Shown piece after piece: positions 45,797 to 56,968 of a stretch of 64,000 nucleotides of DNA (its first letter is position 1; each line of letters begins with the position of its first letter). The stretch covers positions 1,550,001-1,614,000 of the forward strand of contig JAXQJY010000028.1 in NCBI GenBank assembly GCA_037042185.1, given 5' to 3'. Both the position numbers and the translations under genes were made by a program. The notes under the pieces are model-generated. The model was not told the DNA's origin, made no database searches, and saw nothing but the letters and a program-made list of their open reading frames with translations. This DNA comes from Sordariomycetes sp. S80-01Y. Its lineage: Eukaryota > Ascomycota > Sordariomycetes.

Positions 45797-46900
45797 TCAG
45801 CGAACACGCTCGCTGTAGGCCTTCCAGGCCGCCGAACGGTATCGGTCGGCTTCATGCTCCGGATCGCCAGCCTTGATGATACCCCTCCCTACAATAACGA
45901 TATCTGCCCCCAGGCCAATGATCTTGTCTGGTGTGTTGTACTGCTGACCCTTCCCATCGCCCTTTACCTCCGCATCCATGTCGTGCTCCGGTGGCAGCTG
46001 GCAACCGGGCGTCATGTGGATGAAGTCGTCCTCTGGCATGCTGTTCAGTCCTTCCTGCGAAACGAATCCCATGACGAAGTCCTTGTGTTCCCTCGCCGCC
46101 TCGACGCAGGCTTGGGTGTACTCGGCGTTCATGAAGTTCCCGGCGCTCGACATCTGAGCTAGGATGAGGAGACCCCGATTCAGGGGCGGCTCCTCCAGCC
46201 CAGAGAAGAGCTCCTCGTCGCCCTCCTCTGCGATCGTCTTGCCGTATCTTGGAGAGTGTGCGGACTCGTACTGTTGCGTGACCGTGGTGACGGAGACGAT
46301 GCTGCCCTTGCGGCCCTCGCTGCTCTCCTTCCGTGTCAGACTAGCGCCGTTCTTCTGGTTGCCCGTCTCGTCTTCCTCTTCATCTTCGGTGTCCTCATCC
46401 TTCCTCGGTGTGCCAACCGTGACCGAGGTCTTGACCTCGTACGGTAACCTCTGCAGCCAATGCGCGGCTGCTTTGGCGAGGGACGCCACGGAGGCCTTGC
46501 CAGGCACCATGTTGACATTGACGATATGCGCCCAGTTGATGATGCGCGCCGTGCCCTGGGTATACTGCAGCTCTACCGTGTTGCCAATGTCGCCGAATTT
46601 GCGGTCCTCGAAGATCAGAAACCCATGCTTACGAGCTAGCGCTGCGAGACGTGCGCCCGTGCCCGTTTCTGGCGAGAAGTCCCAGCCTGCAACCATGTCG
46701 TAGTGCGTCTTCAAAACGACGATGGACGGGCCGACCTTGTCGGCAAAGTAGAGCAGCTCGCGGGCCGTTGGCACATCAGCGCTAAGACACAGGTTAGAGG
46801 CTTTCAGGTCCATGAGCTTGTAGAGATATTGGCTCAAAGGGTGCGAAACGGTCTCCGACCGCCTCGAGTAAGGCATCTTCAACGTCGGATGGGGCGCCAT
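45797..46900 (-). CDS. pyr4: orotidine 5'-phosphate decarboxylase
   Basis: Single exon, 367 residues. It converts OMP to UMP, the last step of pyrimidine synthesis, in the cytosol. Visible signatures: LCLSADV (37-43), VVLKTHYDM, the catalytic [12 protein letters not shown] with D99, K101 and D104, then NVNMVPGKA, and at the C-terminus [12 protein letters not shown] and the phosphate-binding [14 protein letters not shown]. Residues about 165-240 are a charged, Ser-rich insert ([13 protein letters not shown] and onward) absent from yeast Ura3 but usual in Sordariomycete pyr-4 products. The insert supports the taxonomic guess. No neighbour belongs to the pathway. Assignment is certain. Confidence 0.97.
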   Translation of the reverse strand: MAPHPTLKMPYSRRSETVSHPLSQYLYKLMDLKASNLCLSADVPTARELLYFADKVGPSIVVLKTHYDMVAGWDFSPETGTGARLAALARKHGFLIFEDRKFGDIGNTVELQYTQGTARIINWAHIVNVNMVPGKASVASLAKAAAHWLQRLPYEVKTSVTVGTPRKDEDTEDEEEDETGNQKNGASLTRKESSEGRKGSIVSVTTVTQQYESAHSPRYGKTIAEEGDEELFSGLEEPPLNRGLLILAQMSSAGNFMNAEYTQACVEAAREHKDFVMGFVSQEGLNSMPEDDFIHMTPGCQLPPEHDMDAEVKGDGKGQQYNTPDKIIGLGADIVIVGRGIIKAGDPEHEADRYRSAAWKAYSERVR

Positions 46901-47502
46901 GGTGAGGATGAACGAGAGTTGTTGAGCTCAAAATCGGTTCTCTGGAGATTGAGAGTTGGTAAGAGCTGGCGATGTCGATGATTGGCCAAGTCACAACGAG
47001 GGGATGGCCAACGGCCGGGATGCAGAAACTGCTAGACCAGCTCGCAATGCGCGTACCCGCCTCGACGCCTGGGTGCCAGCGGCTGGACGGATCTTGAGGA
47101 GGATCTGGAGCTGCGAAGGCAATTGAGGAGAAGGGCGAGGCTACGCAGGCTGGCGCGCGGGCGGAGCTGGGTTGATATGCTATCCGAGGGTCGAAGCGGT
47201 GACCACCTGAGCAGGACAGAATGTAATGGTGGCAGCCAGGAGTCGAGGCTGTCTTGCCAATATAGAGCTGCGGCGGCGAAGCACAGACAAAGTGTTCAGC
47301 AGCCAGGCACCAGTGTGAAAGTGCTGCAGTTCGAAAGATCAGCCCTGGAAATGCAAGACGGCAGGTGAGATATGGGTGTGCTCAAGTAGGGTTGAGGGAA
47401 TGCGAGCGAGCTAGGTACGGCAGGGCCACTTCAGCTAGGGGCCGGGCGTGGACGCGCTTGACGGGGCAGACCCGGGTGGCTTGAGAACATGGAGGCAACT
47501 GA

Positions 47503-47543
47503 AGGCAAGGCCAGGCAAGGCAGGGCAAGGCAGGGCAAGCAGG
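47503..47543. repeat. GGCAAGGCAG tandem repeat
   Basis: About four imperfect 10-base units visible on the plus strand. Confidence 0.75.
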
Positions 47544-48407
47544 GACCAACGAGGAGACGGACCTTGCGAACGGAGTAGGGGTCGAGAGCCGGAGACCCTG
47601 CTTCAAGCCGCAGTAGTGCCTGCTTGGTACAGTGGTGGGAGTCTGGGGCGAGCAGAGAAAAGCTGGGTGGTGGAGGCCGATGGAGCTCTAGGAGGGTGGT
47701 TCCGCGGTTCCGCTGGTCCGAGAGACTGCGTACGTCGACAGGACAAGAGAGAGGAGGAACCAGTGGGATAAGAGGTCTAGACTGAAGCGTCTTCAGGGAT
47801 CCTGAGGCGGAGGGTCAGGAGAAGAGAGATTGGAGTCGAGATGGAGTGAGGTGAGGTGAAGAAATAATGTGGAGACCCTGGATTTGGAGGGACTGGGGTT
47901 GGAGTCGCACCGGCGCTGCAGTCGCGGTCCCGCTCTCCAGGGCTCTCTGAACGCCGAGTCCAATCCACCACCTCATTGGATTCAATTGTCAGTGCACCTC
48001 CACAGGCCACTGCATCCGGTTGCCCTACTTTTTAGGTGTCTTTGAACCTAAAGCAGAACCCCCGCCAGCCGGCCAGGGCCCTTCCCGGGACCGCGTCCCA
48101 CCCGTCATTTCCACTCTCGACGGTGCCGGTGGTATTTCTCGCAGTCAGTCTGAAGGTGGAGGAGACCTCGTCCGTCCCACGACGCGCAATGCGAGCCCAT
48201 CATGGGTTGGTGTCTGTGGCCGGTCTGCGCGACTCCACGATTGGCGCCAGCTGGCGGCGAAAAAGTTTTGTGGTCGGCCGTTGACGCCACTCAAAGACCC
48301 CCAAGACAGCTCGCCAGGATATGAGAGGTCGCTGCTGAGGGGATATTGAGGGGCTCCTGACGGCCCTAGCAGCTTTCAACGTCCTCTATCGGTCGCGAGC
48401 AAGCAAG

Positions 48408-48461
48408 CCATGGCCGTGAGCCAGCCATCAAGCCATCAAACCAGCAGGCCAGCAAGCCAGC
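48408..48461. repeat. CCAGC/CCATCAAG short repeats
   Basis: AGCCATCAAGCCATCAA followed by CCAGCAGGCCAGCAAGCCAGC; imperfect tandem units. Confidence 0.65.
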
Positions 48462-49721
48462 GCTTATCGGCTGCTGGGGTCTCCGTCAGCCCCGCCAATG
48501 CGAGTCTCCCTCAGTCCTCGAGCGACTGTCAGAGACCCCTTTTTCAGATGTCAGATCTCGAGAATGCAGGACTGAGTTACATGTGTACGGGGGACTAGCT
48601 AAGATAAGTATGTGTCGACGGACAGACAACTCGACGTGCATTAGCCGTGCGGCAGTGGGGGGAGGGTAGGGTAGGGAAGCTGATCGGCCTCTGCCACCGC
48701 CCTGCAGGCCACCCACCCATCCAAGACCTTGAACACTGGGACTGGACACAAAGAACCCGTCCTGGCTTTTCCCATCCTGTCTGTGGCGCGGTGCCGACTC
48801 ACTCGAGCGGCACGAGCGGCTTTGCCGGCAGTTGCCTTGTCCCTGGATCGCCTGTGGACAGCCCTGCTATTAAATGCTGTCCAAGGTGGCGCGAGAGTTG
48901 CCCCTGCATCCTGCCTGCGCACTCGCCAGGCTCTCTAGCAGGCTTTTGATGTGACAGTCGTTGTGACTGCTCGGCCGCCTGTCATCTTCTGGGCTGCCGT
49001 ATCAGCAGAGAATCCCAAGCAGAGACAACGATCCCGCAGTCTCGACGATTTCCATGTGACGGACAAGGGCCAGTGCTGTCCAGCCTCCATCTTGTGGATG
49101 ACTGCCCTGCTTTATCCACGGCCAACCAGGACCAGATGAGATGACAAGTCCGCCGCGGCGCTCGGGCTCGGCATCCTGCCGGCAGCGGGGAGCCGCCGTG
49201 ATCGACGTCTTCTCTCGCGACTCCCCTGAACCTCGAAGATGCTGCGTCGCGCAAGACCGTCTTCCAGAATATCATGCATGGCTCCTAGACACCAGCCCGG
49301 CGATCTGATCTCCAGGCAGCAGAGCTGATCCTCTGGAGAAGGCACATTGCATTCGGACGTCCCGTGATGATCGCCAGTAGCGACAAGCAGCGGTTCGGCG
49401 ACTTGCACCGGACTTGCAGCTTTTGGGTTGTCGATCAAGAGCCTCCACCACAAGTGGATGGATTGGCGGATGTGGAGGTTTGGGAGACTCTAAATCGGAA
49501 TTCAAGAGCTGGAACCCACGGGCATTGACCGGCACGGATTAAGATGGTTCCATCACCGACGACGGCCTCGGTCTTTCGGGTCAATGATCCTGGACGCCGG
49601 GCCAACTTCTATGGAGCTTTATCTAAACCACCTCCCCGTCCAACTTAACGCGCAGGTCTTACAACATGTCCCGTCCGAGACGATGCCTCCGGAGCTGATA
49701 TTCGCGGTCTGAGCTCTCGCC

Positions 49722-52234
49722 ATGGATCACGATACCGAATCGGAGCAGGCTCAGGGTGTTGACGACATAAGCGGCACAGGCGAGGCTGCCTTGGCATGCA
49801 ACTGCTGCCGCAGACGAAAGCTGCGATGCTCGAGAGAGGTCCCAACTTGCCAGCAATGCCGCAAGACAGGTATGCTGATGGGAGTGGGGCTAGAAATGAG
49901 GGTTAGTAGCTGATCTTGTGGGGGACAGGAAGTGAGTGCGTCTATGAGTCGAAGCGGGCCAAGCCGGGCATGAAAGCTGGGGCCATTGACAACTTGCATC
50001 GAAGATTGGGTGAGTGCACGTAGCTGCGGCGTAGTCGTCTCTGCCTCTGACAAATGCTCAAAGATGCCCTGGAGAAACTTGTTCATCAGCAGACGGACAG
50101 TGACACTCGCAGCGTACGATCAGGCGATGACAATGGAGGCGGTCACTACAACGTGCTCTCATTCTTCGCAAGAGAATTCCAGCGCTTCAACGAGTCCCAG
50201 GGAGCAGGCTCTTCCGCACAATCTGGCAGTACACCGTCCTCGAAAGTGGACGCCCCTCCAACTAAGCGGAGGAGACTTGACGAGGAGTTCGTGTACCAGT
50301 CTAAACCCGCTTCTATCATCGCTTCAATGCCAGACGACGACGAACTGAACCTGTTGCTAAAGGCTTACTTCGCTCATGTGCATCCATGGATACCCATGCT
50401 GCATGAGGCACGCCTACGTCGGCGCCTGGCTACGGACAATGAGCGCCAGAAACTGGGCGTCGTTATACGTGCCATGGTCCTCGTTGCCGCCAGATACATC
50501 CAGGATGATCAAGTTGCAAGAAGATTAACTATATCTGATGATCTGGCACAACAAGCCAGAGACGACATTGTGGCCACGGCGATGCGGCAGCTTTCAGTGG
50601 AAAATCTGCAGGCGCTCATCATGATGGCGTTCAATGACATCGGCGGCGGCCGAGCCGAAAACGCATGGCCTATAGTCGGTGCTCTGAGTCGCAATGTTGA
50701 GTATCTGCAGCTGGCTGTCGAAAGCGACGAAACAGAGCGCCATACCCTATCCCAGCCATTTGTCTCCTTGTCACCGCCAAGCGGATGGACTGAAGCGGAG
50801 GAACGAAGACGAGTCTTCTGGAACGCGTTCAACTTGGATCGTCTCTGCTCGGTCTCGATGGGTTGGAACACCAGCCTGACCTCGGACGATGTCAATCGAC
50901 GTCTGCCCTGCGATGGAATCAAGTGGCGCAAAGAAGATGAAGTCACGACTCCCTACTTCGGTATCTGGGACAAAGCAGCCGGCCGCATTGGCAACCCTAT
51001 CGCCTTCTTACCGTCTCATTACTCGGGTCCGCTGTCGTCAGGGGATGATGAAGGGCAGACGCCCTCTGACACGGGAACGTCACCAGGCGCTCCGTCGGCA
51101 CACATCGATATGTCCACAGTTGGTGCCTTTGCCTACTCTATTGAGGCTACCGAATCACTGAGCAGGGTGACGACGTACTTCTTGCAGCAACGAGTCAACA
51201 TGCGGGATCAGAAGGATTTAACTCGATGGCTGACCCGGTTCAAAGAGCTGGATCTTCGGCTGGTTCATTGGAAGATGCTCCTACCTCACAAGTGGAAAGT
51301 AGACACCTCCCAGCGATCTTCCAGGATGGATCCAAACCTGACCTTGGCACACATCACACACAATGCGTCGATGATTCTGCTGCACCAGCCGATTGCCTTC
51401 CCGCTTCCCGAATGGCCCTTCAAGAATCGACTTCCGAGCTCGTGCAGCGCCGACACCTGCGAGGCTGCTGCTGCTGAGATAGCGACCATCACGGAAAACT
51501 ACCTCAAGAACGCACCGCCGTCCGTGCCTGTAGCAAGCCAGTTCGCCTTCTGTCTCTATGTTGCTTCCAGGGCTTGTCTATTGCAGTGGCGCTACAACCC
51601 GAGAGAGCCGCTTGCGTCATCCTTTTGGTCGCTGATACAGAGTCTGGACATCATGTCGCGTCGATGGGCTGGCCCTCACGCCGTGCAACTAAACTTCCAG
51701 AACACGAACCTCGCTGCGAAGTACTCTGCTAAGCTCAAGGAGCTTTACCAAGCTTGTATGAGGAATTCGGCTTTCAAGGTCGATGTCCTTGGCTATATCG
51801 GCGAGGTGTCTCTGGCTGCTCCCTCAAGCACAGCTTCGGCTGCGCCTGAAGACCAGGAGCTAGACGAGGATAGCGACGTATCTCCAGGTGCTGAGGTTAT
51901 TCAAGCCCGGGATGGCGTTACGCGAGACTTTCCCCAGGTCCAGCAGTTACCGTCAAATAACTTCAACCTGAGGTCAAGACATCAATCGTTTGCGAATCCT
52001 CAGACAGCGCTCGATCTGGCCAACGACCAGAGACAAATGGCTGTGACTCCCGAGATCGCCACCAAGATGAACCCAATGCCACCGCCAAGCACCTACCACC
52101 GTGGGAGCGTCCCAAACGCAGACCTCGGTGCGATTTCACAGTTGTTGCTGGATCAACAGTTTGTCGACATGGACCGCATCATCAGCTATAATGATGGCAT
52201 GTTTGGAACGGAGTATGAAGGAGGCAGCTGGTAA
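49722..52234 (+). CDS. Zn2Cys6 transcription factor, putative regulator of the glucuronide cluster
   Basis: Three exons, 49722-49869, 49929-50009 and 50064-52234; 799 residues; introns 59 and 54 bases. The zinc cluster CNCCRRRKLRCSREVPTC, then QQCRKTGSEC, fits CX2CX6CX6CX2CX6C at about 26-54 and is completed by the first splice. A linker and a short coiled coil (DNLHRRLDALEKLV) follow, which may allow dimerisation. The fungal-specific transcription-factor domain is centred on about 190-420 (AYFAHVHPWIPMLHEARL; EEERRRVFWNAFNLDR-like WTEAEERRRVFWNAF). The C-terminus is acidic then Gln/Pro/Asn-rich. Only 65 bases separate its stop from that of the GH88 gene on the other strand, so their 3' ends may overlap. 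Its position makes it the natural candidate regulator; that is inference. Confidence 0.9.
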
Positions 52235-52299
52235 GAGGCGTTTACTCTATTCTATGTAAAAGACACGGTACGCCATGTCGTACACGGTGGTGTCCTCAT

Positions 52300-53859
52300 C
52301 TATGCAAGACCCATGTTCAACAATCGATTCCCAAACTCAACCAGATAGTAATCCGCATACACCAGCCCGTGGTCGGCGTACCGCCGGCGAGCGTTCTCAT
52401 TATTGTTGGCAGTGCCGTTCTTTAGCAAGCCGTCAAAATACTGTCCACGTACGTCGTCCTCAACGGCGAAGTTCTCTGTAGACCCAACCAGACGAGCTTT
52501 CTCCGCGGAGTAGCATAGGTCGACAGTATCTCTCACGATCTTGGTGGCGACCTCGAGGAAGTGGCGCGATAGGCCGTGTCTGCCGATTCCACGGAGAGCT
52601 TGAGATAGGATGACCATGCCGTTGGCGGCAATGACTCCCGCTGATGAGTCTCTCAAGGGATTTTCCTCGTTTACAGGGGCGTCCCAGTCCCATAGCGGCA
52701 CATAGCGCCCTGTTGTCCCTTTTGACCCTGAAGACTTGGGCGTTGTCTCAACGCACGCCGGTGATGTTTCGAGTCGGTACAGGAAATATTCCGCCACACC
52801 GCAGGCAGCGTCCAAAAACACCGTATCTTTTGTCCACATGTAGGTCTGAGCGTATCCGAGGATTGCCCACGACTGTCCTCGAGACCACGTTGACTCGTTC
52901 GAATACCCCTGGGCAGTCCAGCGCCACTTCATCGACCCTGTTTTCGGGCTAATGTTGGCCACGTGGCAGGTCGAATACAGCTGACCTTTGTAGCGCTGGT
53001 TTGGAAACGAGGCTGGTGATTCTGGCCGGAGGTGAGTGTCGAGAAGCGTCCTCGCGTGCGTTGTCGCTATCTCTGCGAGGCTCCGGTCGCCACAGTGGGC
53101 GGAGGCGTAGAACAGTAGGTCGAGGTTGCAGAGACTGTCAATGATGACGAGGTTGTTGTCACTCATGTCAGTGACGGCGATCTCTTTCTTCAGCAAGAGA
53201 TCCCAGCTTCGGATGGCCCCTGTTGAGGGTATGTATCGAGTGGCTAGACTCCGAGCTGCGTTGATGATGGAATCCAGGCTTCGTCGGTTACCGAACAGCT
53301 CCCAGTCGCGCTGGAGCGCTGGCATGACGATGAAACCAATGTCGTGAGTGTCTGTCCGGTTCGACATGGAATGCAGCGGATCTGACCATGCCCCGCAAAG
53401 GGATGTGAGATGTTGTCGAATACTTGCAGCTGCCATGCCATGACCACCTTGGATGTGGCGAGGGTGTTTGATGCTCCTCTCCAGAAGAGCGTACAAAGTC
53501 CCAGGAAAGAACCCGCATGTCCAGAACTCAGGTTCACGGAGGTCATACCGCCCAGTATGTGGCCCTCTCTGAGGGACCGTTTCAGGGAATCCTCGGGGTC
53601 TTCGTGCAGCATGGTCAGAATACTGGACTGTGTCCAAGCCATTGTCGGCAACTCGAAGACACTTAGCCAGAACATTCTCTTCGAACAACTCTGGGAGCGA
53701 TGACGGCAGCTCCCGTTGTTTCGAGGCCTCGGCAGACTTCGCGTCGAGATCTGGCCCATCAGACCAAGAGGTCTCACTGTCGTGCGCGCTGTGACCAGGA
53801 CTGTAATTCAGATCCCTTGAGACGGGCGAAGCGCTTGATGCACGCGAATGGGTGGCCAT
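52300..53859 (-). CDS. GH88 unsaturated glucuronyl hydrolase
   Basis: Single exon, 519 residues from the first ATG at 53859; the frame stays open a further 35 codons upstream without an ATG. The (alpha/alpha)6-barrel family signatures are clear: EFWTCGFFPGTLYALLE (111-127), HDIGFIVMPAL (172-182, with the Asp of the HD pair expected to be catalytic), WRWTAQGYSNESTWSRGQSW near 350, and SSAGVIAANGM near 425. GH88 enzymes hydrate the 4,5-unsaturated glucuronate that polysaccharide lyases leave at the non-reducing end of oligosaccharides, releasing the sugar. The N-terminus (MATHSRASSASPVSRD) has no hydrophobic signal, so the enzyme is probably intracellular. It is transcribed divergently from the MFS transporter and tail-to-tail with the regulator. 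Confidence 0.92.
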   Translation of the reverse strand: MATHSRASSASPVSRDLNYSPGHSAHDSETSWSDGPDLDAKSAEASKQRELPSSLPELFEENVLAKCLRVADNGLDTVQYSDHAARRPRGFPETVPQRGPHTGRYDLREPEFWTCGFFPGTLYALLERSIKHPRHIQGGHGMAAASIRQHLTSLCGAWSDPLHSMSNRTDTHDIGFIVMPALQRDWELFGNRRSLDSIINAARSLATRYIPSTGAIRSWDLLLKKEIAVTDMSDNNLVIIDSLCNLDLLFYASAHCGDRSLAEIATTHARTLLDTHLRPESPASFPNQRYKGQLYSTCHVANISPKTGSMKWRWTAQGYSNESTWSRGQSWAILGYAQTYMWTKDTVFLDAACGVAEYFLYRLETSPACVETTPKSSGSKGTTGRYVPLWDWDAPVNEENPLRDSSAGVIAANGMVILSQALRGIGRHGLSRHFLEVATKIVRDTVDLCYSAEKARLVGSTENFAVEDDVRGQYFDGLLKNGTANNNENARRRYADHGLVYADYYLVEFGNRLLNMGLA

Positions 53860-54528
53860 GACGTTTGGGAGTTTTGATAACAGCCGGGGACAGAAAGAAG
53901 GACCTAGCCAGAGAGAGGATACTTTGATACTACAGGATTGTTCGACAAATCGAGCCGGACGCAACTTATACCGAACTCAGACACATCAAGCTTGGGTCAT
54001 TTGTTATAACGGAGTATCCAACGGGTCCCGGAGTGACCGTGCCAACTGCTGCCGCAGGGAAGGCTCCTCAACCCAAACCAGTGTGCCGGAACGCAGGCCT
54101 ATGTGGCTCGGCCGTTATAGCCGGACATGCTGTCATCGATCCGCATGTTTAGATTGCTTCTCGGTGTACTTTGCCACGGCCTCGATAGGGACTACAAAAT
54201 GCGGACGGTCAATACTCCATCCCCCGTAAGAAATGTCCCGAAGTCGACCATCGCGCTACCCCGGACGACCCCACACCCTGCCGATCTATTGGAGACGAGG
54301 GACTTGCGGGGTACCTAGGCGGGCTGATTGACGGGGTTTTTTACTGTCTTTACTCTCGAGTGGTGGCATTACTGTTCGGCAGTAAGACGATCGATACTCT
54401 AGAGCTCAACCTGGCGAAGCTATAAAGACAATGGCGTATCTCATGTTCACTTACATCCCCCCGCCCCGACTTGCATGAGCCCATTCTTGTCCACGTCGAC
54501 ACTTCATTCTGAAGGGCTTTCCAGCACC
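53860..54528. promoter_or_regulatory. shared divergent promoter of GH88 and MFS genes
   Basis: 669 bases between start codons. A TATAAA lies at 54421-54426, 108 bases before the MFS start, and TATAAG on the minus strand at 53965-53970, about 110 bases before the GH88 start. Between them are several CGG/CCG triplets, including an inverted pair CGG-N5-CCG at 54029-54039, a CGGAG at 54010-54014 and CGGCCG at 54109-54114. Zn2Cys6 proteins commonly bind paired CGG triplets, so these are candidate operator sites. Binding by the neighbouring regulator is a hypothesis. Confidence 0.5.
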
Positions 54529-56489
54529 ATGGCAGAAAACAAAGAGACCGGCCAGCCCGTTGTTGGTCCGACAGATCTTCCCAGCAAGGAGGTCGACAAC
54601 CTCGGGCCTGAGATCAGGAACAGCATCGAGCATGCTAACGCCGTGGAGCCTGTCCCGGAGAAGTCCGTTGAGGACGGCAATGGTCAGGGGCCGGTGGTGA
54701 GCAGCTCTGCGGAGAACAAGCCTAAGAGGAGTCTTTGGGTTGCTTGGATGCATCTGTTCGATTGGTATCCAGGCCATTACTCCAAGGAGGAGAAGAAGCT
54801 GCTTTTCAAGCTGGACTGTGTGATCCTGCCCCTCTGCTGCCTCGCCTGTGAGTTGGGTTCTCGACAGTGGCGAGAGAGCATTTGACTAACAGGATACCTA
54901 GTCTTCATCAAGTGGCTTGACCAGGTCAACATCAACAACGCCTATAACTCCGGTATGAAGGAGGAGCTCAACCTGCAGGGCAACCAGTGAGAACCGCTCT
55001 CACCTCCACCAACACTCTGAACTGACAGTCCCAGATACTCGCTCTTCGGCACCTTCTATAATATCGGCTACCTGATTTTCGAAATCCCCTCCATGCTGAT
55101 CATCTCCCGTCCCAAGCTCGCCCGGTACTACCTCCCCACGATGGAGGTGCTCTGGTCCATCCTCACGTTTGCGCAGTGCAGGATCCGCAACGAGCGTGAC
55201 ATCTACGGCATGCGCTTCCTGCTCGGCGTTCTCGAGACTCCCGTATCTTCGGGATCCATGTACATCCTGAGCTCGTGGTACCGAGGCGACGAGCTGTTCA
55301 AGAGGGCCGGTGTGTGGTTTGTGAGCAGCAACCTGGGGAGCTTCATGGGTGGGTATCTGCAGGCTGGTGCGCATGCCGGTCTCAACGGCAAGATGGGCAT
55401 GTCTGGGTGGCGATGGCTTTTCATCATCGGTGAGTTCCTCTCTTTCCCCTCCCGCAAAGCTGCAGCTAACCCGGCCGAAGATGGTTGCATCAGTCTTCCC
55501 ATCGCCCTCGCCAGCTTCTTCTTCTTCCCGGGCATTCCCACGAGCCCCAAGGTCTGGTGGCTCAAGGACGAGGAGCACGAGCTCTGCAAGAAGCGCATGT
55601 ACGACGAGGGCGTCCGACCTAGTCGCAAGATCGGGAAGCGCATGCTCAGGCGCGTATTCAAGCACTGGCACTTCTACATCGCCGTTCTGACCTACATCTT
55701 GTGAGCCGGCCCGTCAGCCTAAATTCCATGTTGAATATGCGCGCTGATTACGATATAGCTTCCAATGCAGCTCATACGTTGCTGGTCAGATGATTCTCTG
55801 GCTCAAAGATGAGGCTGATCGCTTTGGCACGTGGACCGTTGAGGAGATTAACATGATTCCCACCGGCGTGCAGTGCATTTCCATCGTCTTTGGTATCCTG
55901 GCTACTTCGCTCGTCATGGTGTACCCTTTCTGGGCCGTCATGTCCTGCGTCGCCGGCGTTCTCGTATTTGCGAATGCCTGTCTCTTAGCTTGGGACATTC
56001 CTACGGGATTGAAATGTAGGAGCCTGTTCTTTCCCAATTACAAAACCTTGCTGACCATTTGCAGTTGCGGCATACTACATGCTAGGATTCAATTCCTGCG
56101 TGACACCCATTCTCTTCCCCTGGGTCAACGTAGTCATGAAGGACGACTCCGAGGCCCGCGCCTTTACCACCGGCGCGATGATGACGTTCGGCTGGGTCTT
56201 CTTCTCGTTCTGGCCCATCACCATCTTCCCCGTCCTTGAAGCGCCCAAGTGGCGCAAAGGCTACACCATCAACACGATCTGGGTCGTCATTTGGTGGGCG
56301 CTCTTCATGCTCGGTCAGTATCTGTGGAGGAGGGATTTGAGAGCCAAGAAGTTCGATATCAAGCTGGAGGAGGAGAGGGTGAGGGAGGCGGAGCAGGCGG
56401 CCATGAAGGGTGAGAGGGAAAGCATGGAACACGTCGAGGGGGACGAAAAGAACATTCAGGCGAAGACCGTCGAGGCGCAGAAGAGCTAA
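54529..56489 (+). CDS. MFS transporter, DAL5/allantoate-permease (organic anion) type
   Basis: Six exons: 54529-54847, 54902-54986, 55035-55429, 55481-55700, 55759-56015 and 56065-56489; 460 residues; introns 48-58 bases. The ATG at 54529 has a strong CACCATGG context; another in-frame ATG at 54475 would add 18 residues. After a polar N-tail come [36 protein letters not shown]-type helix 1 and a total of about 12 hydrophobic segments. Motifs include [12 protein letters not shown] and [18 protein letters not shown], typical of the Liz1/Seo1/Dal5 branch. Known members carry pantothenate, allantoate, nicotinate and similar carboxylates with protons. In this setting it probably imports uronate-containing saccharides. 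Substrate is inferred from neighbours. Confidence 0.9.
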
Positions 56490-56968
56490 GCACTGGTGGA
56501 TGCGAAGAGTCCAAATCGGAGTATTGTTCGGAGGGCCGGGTTCAGGGGCTCGCGACGGGAAAGGGGCTAAACCAAAGACGGACCGGCTGCAAGTAGCAAA
56601 GTTTTGAGACGAAGCCTCCGGAATCGGTGTTAGTCGCAGTGCTCTACTTGATTATGACTTGAACCGTGGTGAACTCGCTTACGGATCTAGATCAGCTCCG
56701 ACACATCTCCCGAAGCCCGATGCACAATGAGCGTCTTCCCCACACTCCAGTAGACTTCCACGCCTGACTACTCCGCATCTCGGCTCAGACCAGGGGCAGA
56801 AGCAGGCTCTCGTCGTCTATTTCAGCCTCTTGCGCCCAGGTCTTCTAGGTCCCAGCCCTCCATCGTTGGCAAAGCCGTTCCTGACAACCGCTCAACCCGT
56901 CCATTCCGCCCCGGCCTCGGCTCCGAATCCCCGACCCACATCTCCGGCTTTTCGGCTCCGGATTCAAG
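56490..56968. other. intergenic, MFS to DUF2264 gene
   Basis: 479 bases with the MFS 3' flank and DUF2264 promoter. No gene seen. Confidence 0.5.

Larger units (their letters stand above)
46901..49721. other. 2.8-kb gene-free interval left of the glucuronide cluster
   Basis: No supported gene. Direct repeats are present: GGCAAGGCAG-type units at 47503-47543 and CCAGCAAG/CCATCAAG units at about 48408-48461. The interval separates the housekeeping OMP decarboxylase from the accessory cluster and contains the regulator's promoter on its right. Confidence 0.5.

Noticed and set aside
53860-53964. 35-codon N-terminal extension of the GH88 frame
   Set aside because: It contains no ATG; it opens with TTG and covers the TATA-proximal promoter region, so the ATG at 53859 was used.
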